Assembly (NCBI RefSeq): GCF_003570885.1
Contig: NZ_QXJC01000003.1
Location: 186,001-250,000, forward strand
DNA length: 64,000 bases
Source of the DNA: Simplicispira hankyongi
GTDB taxonomy: Bacteria > Pseudomonadota > Gammaproteobacteria > Burkholderiales > Burkholderiaceae_C
Direction: 5' to 3'
A model generated the notes under the pieces. That model worked only from the letters and a program-made list of their open reading frames with translations. It did no database searches and was not told the DNA's origin. How positions within the stretch are numbered: position 1 is the stretch's first letter; each line of letters starts with the position of its first letter. Positions 1 to 10,518 of this stretch are shown here, piece by piece. A program made the position numbers and the translations under genes.

Positions 1-176
1 TCGGCGAACTGGCGCAACGGCGGGGTGGCGGGCAAAGCGGCGAGCAGTCCCTGGAAACGCACGATATCGCCCTCCGACGGCGCCACCTGCGTCTGCGCCA
101 GGGCAGCGGGCAGGTTGCCGGCCTTGACAAGCGCCAGTACCTTGAGTGCCCAGGCATTCTTGTCACGCGTGGCCAT
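1..176 (-). CDS. Hypothetical protein, 3' end outside the window
   Basis: Only the first 58 codons are inside the window. The reading frame starts at ATG 176-174, preceded by GGGA about nine bases upstream, and begins MATRDKNAWALKVLALVKAG. It is rich in Ala and Leu with a basic N-terminus and no signal peptide or catalytic motif. I do not recognise the family. It is divergent from the small gene at 232. Confidence is limited by truncation. Confidence 0.55.
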   Translation of the reverse strand, partial: MATRDKNAWALKVLALVKAGNLPAALAQTQVAPSEGDIVRFQGLLAALPATPPLRQFA

Positions 177-231
177 GATCGCGTCCCGCAAAATTAGTGT
201 GTAGCATTGCCCGCCACTGTAACGGTATCCC

Positions 232-486
232 ATGGCCACCCAGACAATCGACATTCCCGGCTACAAGCTCTTTCCCTCGCCACGCAACCGCCACCGCGAC
301 GTGTTTGACGTACAGGTGTTTGTGCCTTACCCGTACGCGCTCATCGTGCTGGAAGATTTTCATTTTGGCGGCAAGGCCACGCTGTTCGCTGCCTGCCGCG
401 CCAGCGACGGCAAGATGGGGCAGTTGGTGAGCTTCGAGCTGGACGCCGACTGCGAAAAATTCGAGCGCCTGTTCACGCCCGACTGA
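232..486 (+). CDS. Conserved hypothetical protein, 84 aa
   Basis: This short soluble protein begins MATQTIDIPGYKLFP and has mixed alpha/beta character (FDVQVFVPYPYALIVLEDFHF) with no membrane segment or known motif. High GC at third codon positions fits the local coding pattern. The next gene begins 26 bases after its stop on the same strand, so the two probably form a small operon. No function can be assigned. Confidence 0.6.
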   Translation: MATQTIDIPGYKLFPSPRNRHRDVFDVQVFVPYPYALIVLEDFHFGGKATLFAACRASDGKMGQLVSFELDADCEKFERLFTPD

Positions 487-512
487 CGCCCCACGCACGC
501 CCCCGCACGGCC

Positions 513-830
513 ATGCAGGAACACGACAACCAGATCTTCGTCCCGCCAAGCTTCATCGCGCTCTACGCCGATGCGCGCGGCCGGTTGCGCGAGACCGCTG
601 ACACCCTGCGCCAGCGCTACGAGCTGTGCGAAGACCTGGCGAACCACCTGGTGGAGCACGCACAAACGCTGTACCACGTGCAGGCCCCGTCGGAGGCAGA
701 AATTCTGCGGCGCATCCATGCCGGGCTTTCCAGCGGCGAGGCCGGCCTGGCGCCTTGTGAGGCCACCTGGATCGTCAGCCGCCTGGCCGAATTGCTGGCG
801 TGGCCCTGTCCGGCGCTGACAGAGCCCTGA
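513..830 (+). CDS. Conserved hypothetical protein, 105 aa
   Basis: The protein starts MQEHDNQIFVPPSFIALY and is mostly helical and acidic, with ELCEDLANHLVEHAQ near the middle. I recall similar roughly 100-residue proteins in Comamonadaceae, sometimes labelled 'ATPase with chaperone activity'; no Walker motif is visible here, so I do not adopt that name. It follows the 84-aa gene closely and converges on the chemoreceptor gene, whose stop lies 31 bases beyond. Confidence 0.6.
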   Translation: MQEHDNQIFVPPSFIALYADARGRLRETADTLRQRYELCEDLANHLVEHAQTLYHVQAPSEAEILRRIHAGLSSGEAGLAPCEATWIVSRLAELLAWPCPALTEP

Positions 831-861
831 GACACGCTGAACACAGTACCCTGCGTGGGCC

Positions 862-2403
862 TCAGTGCTCCAGGCTGAACCCGCTCTTGGGCTTGAACAC
901 CCCACACCCAATCACCCGCTCGCTCCCCAAAGGCAGGATGTATGAGGTTTTTTCGTCCACCACCCCGGTTACCGGGTTGACTACCTCGTAATCCACCCAG
1001 CCGCCACCGCGCCCGGCGGCGGCGAAGAACTCGCGCAACACAAAATCACCATCGAGCCCGCGCACGTCGTGCACGGACTTGCCCACGGTGGCTGGCGTGG
1101 AGCCAAACACCTGGTACACGCCCCGGCGGTCGAAGACGAAAATGTACTGGTCGCGGTCACGGTAAGGCCCTGCTTGGTCGTGGAACTGCACCGCAGCCTG
1201 CGCAAGGCCGACACGCTCCACGAGCTGCGCCGCACGGCCTACCAGCGCATAGGCCTCGTCGGCTGTTCCCCGGCGCAAGCGGATGCCCGCCACCGAGGCG
1301 CTCAGGTTGGCCGAGCGCTCCGCCAAGCCCATGGTCGCATGCAGTGCCTCTTCCACCATGCTGCCGTTGCGCTGCGTGATCTGGTCGAGCTCCCGCACGG
1401 CCTGCGCCACTTCGCTCAGCGCCGCGCTTTGCGTCCCGCTGGCTTCACTGATGGCACCCAGGCCTTCTGCCACTTCGCCCACGCCATGGACCACGGTTTC
1501 CAGTTGGCCCCTCACCGCGTCAATGCGCGCCACGCCGGCGTCGACCTGTCCGCCCGAGCGCGCAATCAGCTCACGGATCTCGCGCGCCGAGGTGGCGCTG
1601 CGCTGCGCCAGGGTGCGCACTTCGCTGGCCACCACGGCAAAGCCGCGCCCGGTATCGCCGGCACGCGCCGCTTCCACGGCGGCGTTCAGTGCCAGGATGT
1701 TGGTCTGGAAGGCGATGCCGTCGATCACGCCGACAATTTCGCCCATGCGCCGCGAGCCGGCGGCAATCTCGCCAATCGCCGTGACCGCCACCTCCATGGC
1801 GCCGGCGCCGGCGCGGGCTTCGCTCTGCACGCGGCGCGTCAAGGCATCCACCGTGCTGGCGCGCTGCGCCGTACCTTGCACCGATTCGCTGAGCGCGGCA
1901 ATGCTGGCGCTGGCCTGCTCCAGGCTGGCGGCCTGGGCCTCGGTGCGCTGGGATAGATCTTGCATGCTGGCCGTGAGCCCGGCGCCCGCCTGGGACACGT
2001 ACAAGGCCTGGTTGCGGATGGTCCCCACCAGGCCCGAGAAGTTCTCGTTCATCGATTCAAGGTGGCGCCCCGCCAGGGCCAGATCGTCACGGCCCGGCAC
2101 CACCACGGTCTGAGACAAATCGCCGCGCGCGTTGTTGCGGGCCACCTGGCCCAGCGCCGCTACGGCGCCGAGCAAGTTGGCGGCAAAACCCGCATACAGG
2201 TAGGCAGACAGGCCCCACACCACCGCTGCCAGCGCTGCGCGCACCCCGAATGCCGAGTCGACAAGGCCCGGCCATGCCACCCATAAAGCCGCAGCGGGAC
2301 ACAGCACCAGGGCCAGCAGGGCCAACAGAGAAAACCGCGCCCGCAGGGACATGCGCTGCAGCAGCCAGGAAGGCGGAAAAAGCACGATTTCGAGGGGGCG
2401 CAT
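862..2403 (-). CDS. Methyl-accepting chemotaxis protein with C-terminal Cache domain
   Basis: This 513-residue chemoreceptor transmits ligand state to CheA/CheW. Two hydrophobic segments lie near residues 22-45 and 55-80 with only a very short loop between them, so there is no sizeable periplasmic sensor. The signalling domain follows, with its conserved hairpin tip ([20 protein letters not shown]) near residues 240-260. The last 120 residues resemble a single Cache sensor ([32 protein letters not shown]) placed after the signalling domain and so expected in the cytoplasm. I chose ATG 2403 because GGGAGA lies five bases upstream and the hydrophobic N-terminus follows; the open frame extends to 2538 without such support. 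Confidence 0.9.
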   Translation of the reverse strand: MRPLEIVLFPPSWLLQRMSLRARFSLLALLALVLCPAAALWVAWPGLVDSAFGVRAALAAVVWGLSAYLYAGFAANLLGAVAALGQVARNNARGDLSQTVVVPGRDDLALAGRHLESMNENFSGLVGTIRNQALYVSQAGAGLTASMQDLSQRTEAQAASLEQASASIAALSESVQGTAQRASTVDALTRRVQSEARAGAGAMEVAVTAIGEIAAGSRRMGEIVGVIDGIAFQTNILALNAAVEAARAGDTGRGFAVVASEVRTLAQRSATSAREIRELIARSGGQVDAGVARIDAVRGQLETVVHGVGEVAEGLGAISEASGTQSAALSEVAQAVRELDQITQRNGSMVEEALHATMGLAERSANLSASVAGIRLRRGTADEAYALVGRAAQLVERVGLAQAAVQFHDQAGPYRDRDQYIFVFDRRGVYQVFGSTPATVGKSVHDVRGLDGDFVLREFFAAAGRGGGWVDYEVVNPVTGVVDEKTSYILPLGSERVIGCGVFKPKSGFSLEH

Positions 2404-2707
2404 GGTGTCTCCCGTGGTGTCTGCTGCTGCAAGGACTTCGCCGCCGGCATCCCAAACCGATCCAGGCCGCAAGCCTACTGCGTGTCGCTCACGCAAGCAT
2501 GCGGGCATCCCATGATGTTTTTTTGATGCGCCGCACAAGTTATTTCAACCAGCCGCCCAGTTCTGCCGTCTTGGGACAAGCCATCTGCGATGGCCGGCCG
2601 GGGGCGGAAAGCAGCCATGCGCAGCCAGAACATCACCCTAATTTCCGGCTAAGGAATGCCTGCCAGCATCCAGGCCACACCACTGCGCAAAAGTGACCCA
2701 CCGCACC

Positions 2708-4357
2708 ATGCCAAGCATGTTCGCCCCCACGCCATCGCTATTGCTATCGCAGACACCGCTCGCGGTCGATGAATGTGCCATCGGGAAAGACAAACACCCC
2801 AGGCAGCAAGCCCCTGGCGCCTGGCCACCCGTCGCGCTGACGCTGCTGGTATTTGGGACCGTCTGGCTGGCACTTCTGTCGTTCGTCAGCCTGTCCCCAC
2901 CGACCGACAACATCGAGCAGCTCACGTGGGTGCACTCCTTGGAGGGCGGGTATTACAAGCACCCGCCTCTGCCCACCTGGCTGCTCTGGATTCCGGTCCG
3001 GCTGTTTGGAATCAATGCCCTCACCAGCTACGCCGTCGGTGCCGCCTGCACGCTCGCCAGCATGGCTGTGATGTGGCGGCTGCTGTGCCGCCTGCGGGAT
3101 GAACGCTACGCCACCATTGCACTGCTGGCAGCGCTGTGCATCACCTTCTACAACGGAAGGCTGTACTACTACAACCACAACGTCGTGCTGATGGTGTTCG
3201 TGGCGGCCAGTGCTGCCACCTACTGGCAGGCTTTCCGCACGGGCCTGACACGCTGGTGGGTGGCACTGGGCCTGACCATGGGACTGGGTGCACTGGCCAA
3301 ATACCAGATGGCGGTATCGGTCGCCTGCATGGTTGCTTTCTGGCTGCACCAGCGCAGTTGGCGGGTGCTCTCGCAGCGGCGCGGCCTGCTGCTGGCGACA
3401 TTGGTGTCCATGCTGGTGTTTGCGCCGCACGTACTCTGGCTGCGTGCCCACGATTTCGCACCCATCCAGTACGCGACAAGTTCGTCCCTGGGGCTTCACT
3501 TGCAGGGGCTGCGCCGCTGGATCGAATCAACGCATTGGCTTACCGACCAGCTCCTGAACCGTGCGCTGCCCGCATGGATTCTCCTTGGCCTGACGGTTTT
3601 CCACCTGCGACGCCAAGCACCTCGCAGCCAGGCCCTGCCGAACAAGATGCCCCCCGAACCAGACGCCGCCAGCCGGGTATTTCTGCTGATCTATGGGTTC
3701 GGCCCGCTGGTCTTCATGTTCGCCATGGGGCTCTTGACGGGGGCTGAACTTCAATTGCATTGGGGCACCCCTTTTCTGCTCTTTGCCGTACCGGCCGCCA
3801 TGGAGCTCGCAGGCCGGCATGTGGCGTGGCGAGCCGTTTCGATGCGCCCCGTCTACCTCACGTTCGCTGCATTGCAAGTCGTGCTTCTGCTAGTGGACGG
3901 GCTGACGTCTCCGCGCGGACCGGCGGCCTTGCAGGACGGCCATTGGCGCACGTTTGACAGCGTTGCCCTCGCGCGCGCCGTTGAAGGGCCTGCCCGTGCA
4001 GAATTGAACGGCAGGATCTGTGTCGTCTCCGGGCCACCTGCCGTGGCGGGAGCGCTGGCGCTGCAATTGGCAGACCACCCAGAAGTGCTGATTGATGGCC
4101 GCTATGACCGCAGCCCATGGGTCTCCCCATCCGTCGTGTCCCGGTGCGGGGAATTGATGGTTCGAGAAGGGCCACTGCTCGCAGGCTGGACCGCGGCGGG
4201 GCCCAGGTTCCCTTCCCTGTCGTGGTACGCAGAACGGCCCGCTGGCGCACCCGCCCAAAGCTTCGCTCAGGCGCCTACCCGCCCGTCACTGGCGGGAAAA
4301 AAGCCACCTCATCGCCTTCTGCCAGGCCAGCATGCTCATGCACGAGTTGCTGGTTGA
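2708..4357 (+). CDS. GT39-like (ArnT/PMT-type) membrane glycosyltransferase
   Basis: A 549-residue polytopic inner-membrane protein of the dolichyl/undecaprenyl-phosphate sugar transferase superfamily. The first periplasmic loop has the expected acidic and histidine residues (SPPTDNIEQLTWVHS, GGYYKHPPLPTWLLW), followed by eight or more hydrophobic segments and a soluble C-terminal part. Members transfer sugars from lipid carriers to lipid A or other envelope acceptors; the substrate here is unknown. The start is uncertain: ATG 2708, ATG 2717 or GTG 2693, none with a clear ribosome-binding site. The last 27 codons overlap moaD on the opposite strand and read as a basic, low-quality tail, suggesting loss of an earlier stop codon. 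Confidence 0.8.
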   Translation: MPSMFAPTPSLLLSQTPLAVDECAIGKDKHPRQQAPGAWPPVALTLLVFGTVWLALLSFVSLSPPTDNIEQLTWVHSLEGGYYKHPPLPTWLLWIPVRLFGINALTSYAVGAACTLASMAVMWRLLCRLRDERYATIALLAALCITFYNGRLYYYNHNVVLMVFVAASAATYWQAFRTGLTRWWVALGLTMGLGALAKYQMAVSVACMVAFWLHQRSWRVLSQRRGLLLATLVSMLVFAPHVLWLRAHDFAPIQYATSSSLGLHLQGLRRWIESTHWLTDQLLNRALPAWILLGLTVFHLRRQAPRSQALPNKMPPEPDAASRVFLLIYGFGPLVFMFAMGLLTGAELQLHWGTPFLLFAVPAAMELAGRHVAWRAVSMRPVYLTFAALQVVLLLVDGLTSPRGPAALQDGHWRTFDSVALARAVEGPARAELNGRICVVSGPPAVAGALALQLADHPEVLIDGRYDRSPWVSPSVVSRCGELMVREGPLLAGWTAAGPRFPSLSWYAERPAGAPAQSFAQAPTRPSLAGKKPPHRLLPGQHAHARVAG

Positions 4358-4526
4358 GTGCCATGCGCACGGCACGGCCAGGGGCCAGCGCCTCGGCCAG
4401 CGCGCCACCGCGCGCCAGCAGCTCCGCGCGCAGTTCGGCGATGGTGCCAGCCTCGGTGTCCAGCGATTCGCTGGCGGTGCCGGCCGCCTCGCGGATGGAG
4501 GCAAAGTAGCGTACCGTGATGGTCAT
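4275..4526 (-). CDS. moaD: Molybdopterin synthase sulfur carrier subunit MoaD
   Basis: An 83-residue ubiquitin-fold protein ending in the diagnostic Gly-Gly (FFPPVTGG). In molybdenum cofactor synthesis the C-terminal glycine is adenylated, thiocarboxylated and donates sulfur to precursor Z in complex with MoaE. Its ATG overlaps the moeA stop in an ATGA arrangement, so it is translationally coupled to moeA. moaE is not in the window. A MoeB/ThiF-like activating enzyme is encoded at 55495. The 3' end overlaps the glycosyltransferase gene on the opposite strand by 83 bases. Confidence 0.93.
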   Translation of the reverse strand: MTITVRYFASIREAAGTASESLDTEAGTIAELRAELLARGGALAEALAPGRAVRMALNQQLVHEHAGLAEGDEVAFFPPVTGG

Positions 4527-5752
4527 GACAACAGCTCCGCGAAGGAAATAAAGCGCACCGTGTCGCCCACCGCAATGGTATGGCCGGCCGGGTTGTCCAC
4601 CACACCATCGCCCCAGACGGCCGAGGTGAGCACGCCCGAGCTCTGGTTCCCAAACAGGTCCAGACCACCGGCATCGTTGTGGCGCACCCGCAAGAATTCA
4701 CGCCGTTTATCGGCCTTTTCGCAGGTGAAATCTGCACGAGCAGCTATTGTTTTAGGAGCGACGTCGGCCACACCTTGCAAGCGCAGCAAAAACGGCCGCA
4801 CCAGCACCGCGAAGGTCAGAAAGCTAGACACCGGGTTGCCAGGCAAGCCCATGAAGTGCGCGTTGCCGATGCGCCCATAGGCGAAGGGTTTGCCGGGTTT
4901 CATGGCGATCTGCCACAGGTCCAGGCGCCCGAGGGCCTCGACGGCAGGCTTGATGTGGTCTTCCTCGCCCACCGAAACCCCGCCGCTGGTCAAAATCAGG
5001 TCGTGCGCCTCGGCCGCCTTGCGCAGCGCGGCAATGGTGGCGTCCCGCTGGTCGGGCACGATGCCGAAGTCGCTCACCTCGCAGCCCAGGCGCAGCAGCA
5101 TGGCGCGCAGAAAGAAGCGGTTGCTGTTGTAGATGGCGCCGGGTTTCATGTTGCGCGGCGCCACTTCGCCTGGCATGACCAGTTCGTCGCCAGTGGAAAA
5201 CAGCGCCACGCGCGGGCGGCGTGCCACCAGCAGGTGCGCCAGGCCGATGCTGGCGGCAAGGCCGAGCTCTGCCGGGGTGAGGCGCTTGCCAGCGGCCAGC
5301 ACTTCGCTGCCCAGAGTGATGTCTTCGCCAGCGCAGCGAATCCATTGGCCGGGGCGGGGCACGGCGTTGACGCGGACGGCGCCGCCGTCCAGCGCCACGC
5401 AGTCTTCCTGCATCACGATGGCGTCAGCCCCTGCGGGCACGGGCGCGCCGGTGAAGATGCGCGCTGCGCTACCAAGTGCGAGCGGCTCACCCGCACTGCC
5501 GGCCGCAATGCGCTGCGAGACCGGCAGCTCGGCGCCAGCCTGCGGCACATCGGCGCAGCGCAGGGCGTAGCCGTCCATGGCGCTGTTGTCCTGGGGCGGC
5601 ACGTGCAGCGGCGAGACCGCGCCCGTCTGCAGCACGCGGCCGTCGGCATCCCAGGTGGCCACCGTGTCGCTGCCGGCCAGCGGCACTGCGTGTGCCAGCA
5701 GCTCGGCCAGCGCTTCGTCCAGAGGTTTGAGCGGCTTCATCGGTGGGCGCAT
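4523..5752 (-). CDS. moeA: Molybdopterin molybdenumtransferase MoeA
   Basis: MoeA inserts molybdate into adenylated molybdopterin. The 409 residues show the family signatures in order: DNSAMDGYA (about residue 55), TGAPVPAGADAIVMQ (about 100), SGGVSVGEEDH (about 260), MKPGKP and GLPGNPVSS (about 305). GGAGAG-like GGAGAG upstream of ATG 5752 (sequence GGAGAG, eight bases away) supports this start. It overlaps mobB by 16 bases and moaD by 4, forming mobB-moeA-moaD. Codons near 4741-4762 (protein PKTIAARA) are AT-rich and match one arm of the dispersed palindromic repeat. The product is needed by XdhAB encoded at 22-26 kb. Confidence 0.96.
   Translation of the reverse strand: MRPPMKPLKPLDEALAELLAHAVPLAGSDTVATWDADGRVLQTGAVSPLHVPPQDNSAMDGYALRCADVPQAGAELPVSQRIAAGSAGEPLALGSAARIFTGAPVPAGADAIVMQEDCVALDGGAVRVNAVPRPGQWIRCAGEDITLGSEVLAAGKRLTPAELGLAASIGLAHLLVARRPRVALFSTGDELVMPGEVAPRNMKPGAIYNSNRFFLRAMLLRLGCEVSDFGIVPDQRDATIAALRKAAEAHDLILTSGGVSVGEEDHIKPAVEALGRLDLWQIAMKPGKPFAYGRIGNAHFMGLPGNPVSSFLTFAVLVRPFLLRLQGVADVAPKTIAARADFTCEKADKRREFLRVRHNDAGGLDLFGNQSSGVLTSAVWGDGVVDNPAGHTIAVGDTVRFISFAELLS
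4741..4762 (+). repeat. Partial copy of the dispersed palindromic element, inside moeA
   Basis: The sequence CAGCTATTGTTTTAGGAGCG matches the AT-rich arm seen at 51204-51222 (CAGCTATTAAATCAGGAGC). The core hairpin is not preserved. It is an AT-rich patch in an otherwise GC-rich gene and remains in frame. This copy is the weakest of the set. Confidence 0.4.
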
Positions 5753-6306
5753 GGTTTGGTCTCTCCGTGCAGTTCCCAGTCGTAGTCGAAACGCTCGCCC
5801 TGGCGCAGCAGCCAGGCGGCCATCTCGGCCGGGGCGTTGAGGTCGAACACCGGCAAGCCGGTCGGCACGGGGAGCTTGTCGGGCGCATCGGTGGCGACGG
5901 CGATGACAAAGTCGTCGTTCGCGTAGCGCACCGGGTGCGGCGCACTGCCGGGCTCCGGGGCACGCCAGACTTCAATCTTGGGCAGGTCGCTTTCCTTGAA
6001 GCCTTCGACGAAGACCCAATCAACGCCGTCGTACAGCTCGGCGAGCAACTGGTGCACCGAAAGTTGGCTGGGCTGCTCGAACTCGCGCATCAGCGCCAGG
6101 CGCCGGTCGGACGCCACCACCACTTCGAACGCGCCGGCTTCCCGGTGGCGCCAGGTGTCCTTGCCGGCGTGGTCGATGTCGAAACTGTGGTGCGCGTGCT
6201 TGACGACCGAGACGCGCTGACCCTGCATGCGCAATTCTGGAATCAGCTTTTCCACCAGCGTGGTCTTGCCGCAGCCCGAAAAACCGGCAAAGCCGACAAC
6301 CTTCAT
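5737..6306 (-). CDS. mobB: Molybdopterin-guanine dinucleotide biosynthesis adaptor MobB
   Basis: A 189-residue P-loop GTP-binding protein with Walker A GFSGCGKTT at residues 8-16 and the MobB signature VVKHAHHSFDIDHAGKDT near residue 40. It assists MobA in forming the guanine dinucleotide form of the cofactor. The Shine-Dalgarno AGGAG (6311-6315 region, minus strand) lies at the edge of the palindromic element between mobB and thrC. It overlaps moeA by 16 bases and follows thrC by 70 bases on the same strand. Confidence 0.94.
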   Translation of the reverse strand: MKVVGFAGFSGCGKTTLVEKLIPELRMQGQRVSVVKHAHHSFDIDHAGKDTWRHREAGAFEVVVASDRRLALMREFEQPSQLSVHQLLAELYDGVDWVFVEGFKESDLPKIEVWRAPEPGSAPHPVRYANDDFVIAVATDAPDKLPVPTGLPVFDLNAPAEMAAWLLRQGERFDYDWELHGETKPCAHR

Positions 6307-6310
6307 GCGA

Positions 6311-6379
6311 ACTCCTGATTGCTATAAATTAAATAGCTATAGGCGCTTATCAATAAAGCGCTAGAGGCTGTTTTTACTA
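6311..6379 (+). repeat. Palindromic element copy 1 (between thrC and mobB)
   Basis: Core arms AGCTATAGGCGCTTAT and ATAAAGCGCTAGAGGC are followed by the standard end TTTTTACTA. The terminal CTA (6377-6379) is the thrC stop codon TAG read on the minus strand, and the other end carries the AGGAG that precedes mobB. Orientation: AGCT arm first on the plus strand. Confidence 0.8.
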
Positions 6380-7810
6380 CAAATCACAGTGCTGCGCGAT
6401 GAACGTCTTGATGTGCTGCACATCGGCAGGCATCACCTGCACGCGCTTGGGGAGCGCCTCAATCCCCTCAAAACGCGCCGGGCGCTCGGGCGGGTGGCCC
6501 AGCGCTTCGGTAATGGTTTCGGCAAACTTGATGGGCAGCGCCGTCTCCAGCACGATCATGGGCGCATCGCCAGCACCCAGGTGCTCGCGCGCCACCTTGA
6601 CGCCGTCGGCGGTGTGGGTATCGATGGTGGTGCCAAAGCGCTTGAAGGTGTCTTGAATCGTGGCCAGGCGGTCGGCATGCGTGCTCTTGCCACTGACAAA
6701 GCCGTAGCGGCTCGCGGCCTCGGCAAAGTGCGGGTCGGCGCTCAAATCAAAACGGCCTTCCCGTGCCAGCGCCTCGCCAAACAGCGCCTGCGTGCGCGCG
6801 CCGTCACGGCCCAGCAGGTCGAACACGAAGCGCTCGAAGTTGCTGGCCTTGCTGATGTCCATGGAGGGGCTGGACGTCTCGTGCGTGTCGGCGCTGCTGC
6901 GCACGCGGTAGACGCCAGTGCGGAAAAACTCGTCGAGCACGTCGTTTTCGTTGGTCGCCACCACCAGTTGGTCAATCGGCAGGCCCATCATGCGTGCGAC
7001 ATGGCCGGCGCAGACGTTGCCGAAGTTGCCGCTGGGCACCGTGAAGCTGACCTTCTGGTCATTCGACGTGGTCGCCTGCAGGTAGCCGGCAAAGTAGTAC
7101 ACCACCTGCGCCAAGAGGCGTGCCCAGTTGATGGAGTTGACGGTGCCGATCTTGTATTGGCGCTTGAACGCCAGGTCGTTGGAGACGGCCTTGACGATGT
7201 CCTGGCAGTCGTCGAACACGCCTTCGATGGCGATGTTGTGGATGTTTTCGTCCTGCAGGCTGAACATCTGCGCCTGCTGGAACGCACTCATGCGGCCGTG
7301 CGGGCTGGTCATGAAGACGCGCACGCCCTGCTTGCCGCGCATGGCGTATTCGGCCGCGCTGCCGGTGTCGCCGGAAGTCGCCCCGAGGATGTTCAGCTCT
7401 TCGCCACGCCGCGCCAGCTCGTACTCGAACAGGTTGCCCAGCAGCTGCATGGCCATGTCCTTGAAGGCCAGCGTGGGCCCGTTGGACAGGGCCTCCAGCC
7501 ACAGGCCGGGTTCGAGCGGGCGCAGCGGCACGATCTCGGGCGTGCCAAAGACTTCTGCCGTATAGGTCTTGCGGCACAGCGCGTGCAGGTCGGCGGCCGG
7601 GATGTCGTCGATGTAGAGCGAGAGGATCTGGAACGCGAGTTCTGCGTAGCCCTGCTCGCGCAGCACGCTGCGCAGACGCGTCAAGGCAGCGTCGTCGATC
7701 TGGGGGTAGTGCTCGGGCAGGTACAGGCCACCGTCGGGCGCCAGGCCTTCGAGCAGGATGTCGCAGAAGTGTTTGCGTTCGGCGTGGCCGCGCGTGGAAA
7801 GGTACAGCAT
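6377..7810 (-). CDS. thrC: Threonine synthase
   Basis: ThrC converts O-phosphohomoserine to threonine with pyridoxal phosphate. The 477-residue length fits the long bacterial type. The N-terminus MLYLSTRGHAE and the PLP-lysine region NGPTLAFKDMAMQLLG (about residue 110) are typical, as is GATSGDTGSAAEYA (phosphate binding). It lies 22 bases downstream of hom on the same strand. Its TAG stop is formed by the end of palindromic element 1. Confidence 0.97.
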   Translation of the reverse strand: MLYLSTRGHAERKHFCDILLEGLAPDGGLYLPEHYPQIDDAALTRLRSVLREQGYAELAFQILSLYIDDIPAADLHALCRKTYTAEVFGTPEIVPLRPLEPGLWLEALSNGPTLAFKDMAMQLLGNLFEYELARRGEELNILGATSGDTGSAAEYAMRGKQGVRVFMTSPHGRMSAFQQAQMFSLQDENIHNIAIEGVFDDCQDIVKAVSNDLAFKRQYKIGTVNSINWARLLAQVVYYFAGYLQATTSNDQKVSFTVPSGNFGNVCAGHVARMMGLPIDQLVVATNENDVLDEFFRTGVYRVRSSADTHETSSPSMDISKASNFERFVFDLLGRDGARTQALFGEALAREGRFDLSADPHFAEAASRYGFVSGKSTHADRLATIQDTFKRFGTTIDTHTADGVKVAREHLGAGDAPMIVLETALPIKFAETITEALGHPPERPARFEGIEALPKRVQVMPADVQHIKTFIAQHCDL

Positions 7811-7832
7811 GGCGGTCTCGTCTGGCCAGGGG

Positions 7833-9167
<1,335 letters not shown>

Positions 9168-9175
9168 AAAAATAT

Positions 9176-9236
9176 CAATCAAATTGGCCTCTAGCGCATA
9201 CCCAACAAGCGCTATCAGCTATCAAAACAGGAGTTA
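9176..9236 (-). repeat. Palindromic element copy 2 (between alaA and hom)
   Basis: ATTGGCCTCTAGCGC and AAGCGCTATCAGCTAT arms flank a short loop. The element fills the whole gap between the alaA stop (TAA at 9236-9234, at the element edge) and the hom start, so it sits inside a presumed operon. The outer sequence AAAACAGGAGTTAT resembles the outer arm at 51210-51225. Confidence 0.8.
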
Positions 9237-10463
9237 TTCGGTGCCAAAGCGCTTGCGCGCGGCGGCGAGAAAGCGCGCCACCCGGCCAATGGCCTCGCGC
9301 AGGTCGTCCTCATGCGGCAGGAACACGATGCGGAAATGGTCCGGCGACGCCCAGTTGAAACCCGTGCCCTGCACCAGCATGACGCGCGTCTCCTGCAACA
9401 GCTCCAGGAAGAACTGCTGGTCGTTCTGGATCGGGTAGACCGCCGGGTCCAGCCGGGGAAACATGTAGAGCGCAGCCTGCGGCTTGACGCAGCTGACCCC
9501 TGGAATGGCGGTGATCAGCTCGTACGCCAGGTCGCGCTGGCGGCGCAGGCGCCCGCCCTCGCCCACCAGTTCGTTGATGCTCTGGTGGCCGCCCAGCGCC
9601 GTCTGAATGGCCCACTGGCCCGGCACGTTGGAGCACAGCCGCATGTTCGAGAGCATGTTCAGGCCCTCGATGTAGTCCTTGGCGGGCTTCTTGTCGCCGG
9701 AAAGGACCACCCAGCCAGCCCGGTAGCCGCAGGAGCGGTAGCTTTTGGAGAGCGAATTGAAGGTCAGCGTGAGCACGTCTTCGCTGAGCGAAGCAATCGG
9801 CGTGTGGTGCACGCCCTCGTACAGCACCTTGTCGTAGACCTCATCGGCAAAAATGACCAGGCCATGTTCGCGCGCAATGTCCACGATGCCCTGCAGCAGG
9901 GTGTCGGAATACAACGCGCCTGTGGGGTTGTTGGGGTTGATGACGACGATGCCGCGGGTAGCGGGGGTGATGCGGGCGCGAATGTCGGCCAGATCGGGCA
10001 TCCAGCCATTGGCCTCGTCGCACAGATAGTGCACCGGCGTGCCGCCCGAGAGGCTGGCTGCTGCCGTCCACAGCGGGTAGTCGGGCGAGGGCAGCAGCAG
10101 CTCGTCGCCGTTGTCGAGCAGCGCGTTGGTCGCCATCACGATCAGCTCGCTGGCACCGTTGCCCAGGTAAATATCGTCCAGGGTAACGCCGCGAATGCCC
10201 TGCTTTTGCGTCTCGTGCATCACCGCCTTGCGCGCGGCAAAAATGCCCTTGCTGTCCGAGTAGCCTGCCGAATTGGGCAGGTTGCGGATCATGTCCTGCT
10301 GGATTTCCTCGGGCGAATCAAAGCCGAACACGGCCAGATTGCCGATGTTGAGCTTGATGATCTTGTGGCCCTCTTCCTCCATCTGCCGCGCCGCGTCCAT
10401 GATCGGGCCCCGGATGTCGTAGCAGACGTTGGCGAGCTTGGCGGATTTGTGGATGGTTTTCAT
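9234..10463 (-). CDS. alaA: Alanine-type aminotransferase (AlaA-like, class I/II PLP)
   Basis: A 409-residue fold-type I aminotransferase resembling AlaA (glutamate-pyruvate transaminase). Visible motifs are NPNNPTGALYS (about residue 175), ADEVYDKVLYEG, the PLP lysine in FNSLSKSYRSCGYRAGW (about 245) and the C-terminal arginine region DHFRIVFLP. It is the first gene of a minus-strand run alaA-hom-thrC-mobB-moeA-moaD, so amino-acid and cofactor genes may share a transcript. The start MKTIHKSAKL follows a divergent promoter region of 124 bases. Confidence 0.93.
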   Translation of the reverse strand: MKTIHKSAKLANVCYDIRGPIMDAARQMEEEGHKIIKLNIGNLAVFGFDSPEEIQQDMIRNLPNSAGYSDSKGIFAARKAVMHETQKQGIRGVTLDDIYLGNGASELIVMATNALLDNGDELLLPSPDYPLWTAAASLSGGTPVHYLCDEANGWMPDLADIRARITPATRGIVVINPNNPTGALYSDTLLQGIVDIAREHGLVIFADEVYDKVLYEGVHHTPIASLSEDVLTLTFNSLSKSYRSCGYRAGWVVLSGDKKPAKDYIEGLNMLSNMRLCSNVPGQWAIQTALGGHQSINELVGEGGRLRRQRDLAYELITAIPGVSCVKPQAALYMFPRLDPAVYPIQNDQQFFLELLQETRVMLVQGTGFNWASPDHFRIVFLPHEDDLREAIGRVARFLAAARKRFGTE

Positions 10464-10518
10464 GCGCGATGAAGCTAGGGTTTTTGCGGCAAGGGGCGTG
10501 CTGGCAGACGGCGAAACC

